Shown in pieces: positions 61,166 through 64,000 of a stretch of 64,000 nucleotides of DNA; within the stretch, counting starts at the first letter, position 1; each line of letters opens with the position of its first letter. Where the stretch lies: NCBI RefSeq assembly GCF_029873635.1, contig NC_080420.1:34308231-34372230 (forward strand). The letters are read 5' to 3'. The notes under the pieces are model-generated. The model was not told the origin of the DNA, did not search any database, and was given only the letters and a program-made list of their open reading frames with translations. Origin of the DNA: Malania oleifera. Its lineage: Eukaryota > Streptophyta > Magnoliopsida > Santalales > Ximeniaceae. Position numbers and translations under genes: made by a program.

Positions 61166-63121
61166 TGTTGACCTTATAGGTCACTCCCAGTTTTGATTAT
61201 GAAAAATGCTATTGGTACTAATGGTTGTACTGAGAATTGCATACATGTTCACCTTATGCACGCTTCACGATGGCGTGCAGTGTTCGTGCCAAAGAATGAA
61301 AATCTATGTGTTGTAATTTTTATTCATTTGTTTATTTCTTCATTCTGGGATGTAATTTATTATGAACTGTGCGCGTGTATGGCTTGTAATAATTTGCATC
61401 ATGCATGGTCGGTAGGTATGCTCAAAACGATCATAGTTGGACCTTAGGTACCTACACTAAGGACACAAGTTCCCTACATCACTTATCTTAATCAAGGGAA
61501 TCAAAATAAGGCTAAAATGCACTTAATGGGAAAATATGAGAGGGTTCGGTCGACCAAACCTTTGCCATGTAAAGCGGCTCGGGAGACCGAACCAGTCAGC
61601 ATGTTGACTTGGTCTTCGGGCACTCGAGCCTATTTTGAGCATACCTTCCTCGGGCACCCAAAAACCTGTCAAGGCACTTTTCAACTACTCGGTTGAGCGA
61701 AAGTTTACGTTCAAAAGGAGGCTCGGGCGACCGAACTGCCTAGATCAGTTAACCGAACTATGATTCGGGCACCCAAACTATCAAACAATGCCTACTGATT
61801 TTGAGTTAGCCAACCGACCCATCCTTTAGGCACCTGAACCTCTAAAAGATGAATTTTTGACTGTGTCTGTTCGGGCACTCGAACCTTTGGCCGGGCACCC
61901 GAACCTCACGGGTTAAAATAATTTTGATCAAATTTTTAAAAGGGGTAAAAAGGGTTAATATTTTAAATGGTTTTTTAAACAAATTTAATTATACCCACTA
62001 TGTCCCTAACGGTCAAAAATTCTTCCTTGCCTATATATACTCATTCATTTATCTTAATTAGTAAGGATTAGAAAACTTGATTAGGGAAAAATTCTCTCAA
62101 CTTTCAAAACCCTATATTAGCCAAATACCACTTCCAAACACTTACAAACTCTTCATTCTTGATTTCTCAAAAGCATTATGAGTATCTTGTAAGGCTAGTG
62201 TGCTTAATCACATTTGCTAGAACTCTCATTTACATTGTTGCCTGATTGATTTTCTGAGAGAGTTCAACATTAAAGCTCTTCCACCGGTTTCATTTGATAA
62301 ACCTAGAGTGGAGAGACTTTGAGGGTTGTGATTTTTGCATTGTTGTTGCAAGATACCTAAACCTAGATTTTGTGTGCAAAAATCCTTTTCAAAAGCTAGT
62401 GTCTCAAACAACTCTTGTGTGCTTTGAATGTTAGAATACATTATTGAGTTTGTTTGTTTGAACTTGCTTAACATATTCTGAAACCCTAATTTGATATTGT
62501 ATTATTCACATAGTGTGTTTCAAATATTGCTTGGGTATACACTCTAGATCTGAACTGAAGATTAAGTGTTTAGCACAAGTTAGAGCACTGAGGGTATTTA
62601 CATATGATTCGTGCTTGCATTATTGATTGAGCTATACTGGTGCACACATCTGCTTGTCTAGAAGTGAATTTTCGTGTACACATTTTATACACATTGGTTG
62701 TATTCTAGGCGCGGGCTTAAAGAGGGAGACTAGCCCTCTGGAATAGTCCTGGATTGGCTTAGACTGGGTTAGGAAAGCTAGGTGTGCCATCTTGTTAAGG
62801 CGTGTCGGTTGAGGTTAGTCCTTTGAATTGACCTAGTTGTATTAAGTGCCGCTCCACCCATTTAAGTGAGCATTATAGTGGTAATCCTTGTGCTGGTGTG
62901 GCCAAGGTGAGGACGTAGGCACAGTTGGCCAAACCCCGATAATATATCGTGCATGTTCTTTACATTTTCGTACTTTATCTTTATTGCATGTGTATGTTTA
63001 TTTGCTGATTGTGTAGATTGACTCTTGGTTGGTTTATAATATAGATTAAATCTGTTAACCTAGGAAATAATTTTTAAATACCCAATTCACCCCCCCTCTT
63101 GGGGTTGCACCAAATCTAACA
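61166..63121 (+). mobile_element. 3' LTR of the SIRE-like element
   Basis: It starts TGTTGACCTTATAGG and ends CAAATCTAACA, 1956 bp. It is collinear with the 5' LTR with scattered substitutions and a missing stretch of about 25 bases near 61,270. The motif array is at 61,545-61,910 (ggtcgacc at 61,548-61,555) and TATA at 62,032-62,039. The 5 bases outside are gtcag (left, 54,093) and attag (right, 63,122), a possible target duplication with two transitions. Confidence 0.8.
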
Positions 63122-64000
63122 ATTAGGTTTGGGCCCAGGCTTTAACCAGCTTGAGTATAGGTTTAATCGAGAACCTAGACACTGGGGAGGGTACTTGCAT
63201 TCAAGATTAAGTGGAAATGCACAGGAATTATAGAAATGACGAATAGAGGGGGGAAGTTATTGGATTTCACCTAAGGTCCTTTCTTCTTCGGTCTTCTTCT
63301 TCCCTCCCTGTGCCTGTCTGGTTTGGGTTCGGGTTGTTTGCTCTGAGTGCCTTGCTTCACCTTTTGCTCCTCTGCTTTCTCCTTCTTCTTGCTTCTCAGC
63401 CCTCAGCTCTCTGCAATCTGGCAAAGTATTGCTATCCTCTCTTCCATTCCTAATTTCTCTCTCAATTTTCTCATGTTTGAGAAAGTATTCTTGTGCTCCC
63501 CTCTGGTGTCGAGCTACAGTGAGAGACTCCAATAGAATTCCCCTCCACCTGCTAGGGAATAATTCCCTTTTCTATTATATGAATTTAATTTTGTATTTTA
63601 TTTTACTTTGTGAATTTTCTTCTAACAAACCAATCCCAACTCTTGTGCGCAAGTGACTTGGGAAGTTCCAAGTGGCAGCCCTAGAGTGGAGAGCTTCGAG
63701 GGATGCTCCCAGTGGCGCTTGGGGATTGGAGAGCTTGGAATTTTATTTCCTGTATTCCTTTTGGCTTTTGTGTTTCCCTTGTTTGCTGATGTACCCTCAG
63801 GTTGTTTTCCTGCAACATGTGTTTGTACTAGTAACATTAATTTCTCTGTATTTTCGCCCTTTTCACTTTCTTTTCATTTTATTTTCAGTTGTAGCTTACA
63901 TATGTTGATGTACCCCCAACCCTTTTTGTATTGCAACATACATTTGTACCCTTCCTTTTTATTTCTTTGTATTCCTGCGTGTGTCACTCCCACACGTGCT
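63122..64000 (+). mobile_element. Element X, fourth part, continuing past the window
   Basis: It resumes GC-richer X-like sequence. It is pyrimidine-rich around 63,280-63,480 (cttcttcttc runs), and a repeated 'gatgtaccc...cctttttg-tgcaacat' block appears twice (63,788-63,830 and 63,905-63,950). Several overlapping frames on both strands have no recognisable domain. X's primer site or coding region may lie beyond the edge. Confidence 0.45.

Noticed and set aside
63257..63532. 91-codon minus-strand Glu/Arg-rich frame
   Set aside because: It comes from a pyrimidine-rich plus strand (cttctt runs) in element X, with overlapping frames on the other strand; no domain.

Overview
The window is nuclear DNA from a flowering plant, probably a eudicot. 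It is AT-rich, full of microsatellites and LTR retrotransposons, and holds one spliced protein gene. There are no prokaryotic operons, CRISPR arrays or recognisable rRNA/tRNA genes. I cannot name the species from sequence alone.

Layout: (1) 1-7270 is the only genic part. A five-exon minus-strand gene (2182-6526) encodes an uncharacterised plant family sometimes annotated as gar2-like. It is divided from a possible plus-strand first exon (7213-7268) by a GA-rich 5' leader and a GC-richer, probably bidirectional, promoter. (2) 7.7-38.36 kb is an old same-orientation array of diverged units about 1.6 kb long (A1, B1, A2, B2, A3), broken up by insertions: three SINEs, a degenerate Ty1/copia element that itself carries an L1 fragment and a solo gypsy LTR, a short TIR element, a degenerate gypsy element with a shared LTR at 18.65-26.4 kb, and a two-LTR element with no interior (28.07-35.03 kb) that carries a solo gypsy LTR. 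(3) From 38,363 to the end of the window lies the start of a large LTR element (called X here, TGTAGACACCC terminus). Nested in it are a 1.7-kb Mutator-like foldback element (40,790-42,514), a structurally complete but mutated Ty3/gypsy element on the minus strand (43,058-53,137, 5-bp target duplication GGTAA), and a SIRE/Maximus-like copia relative on the plus strand (54,098-63,121). The last has gag and a second ORF but no recognisable reverse transcriptase.

How parts relate: the array units serve as empty-site references for one another, so the SINE ends and target duplications can be read directly. The order of nesting gives a relative chronology. No retrotransposon ORF here is intact. 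Stops are frequent, and many sit where the family normally has Gln (CAG/CAA to TAG/TAA).

Most interesting signals: the pol-less element whose second ORF has its own promoter-like region; palindromic GTCGAC-centred motif clusters upstream of TATA boxes in several unrelated LTR families; a SINE family with four internal 39-bp repeats; and the foldback element whose arms are studded with small hairpins. All family assignments come from reading motifs, not from database searches.
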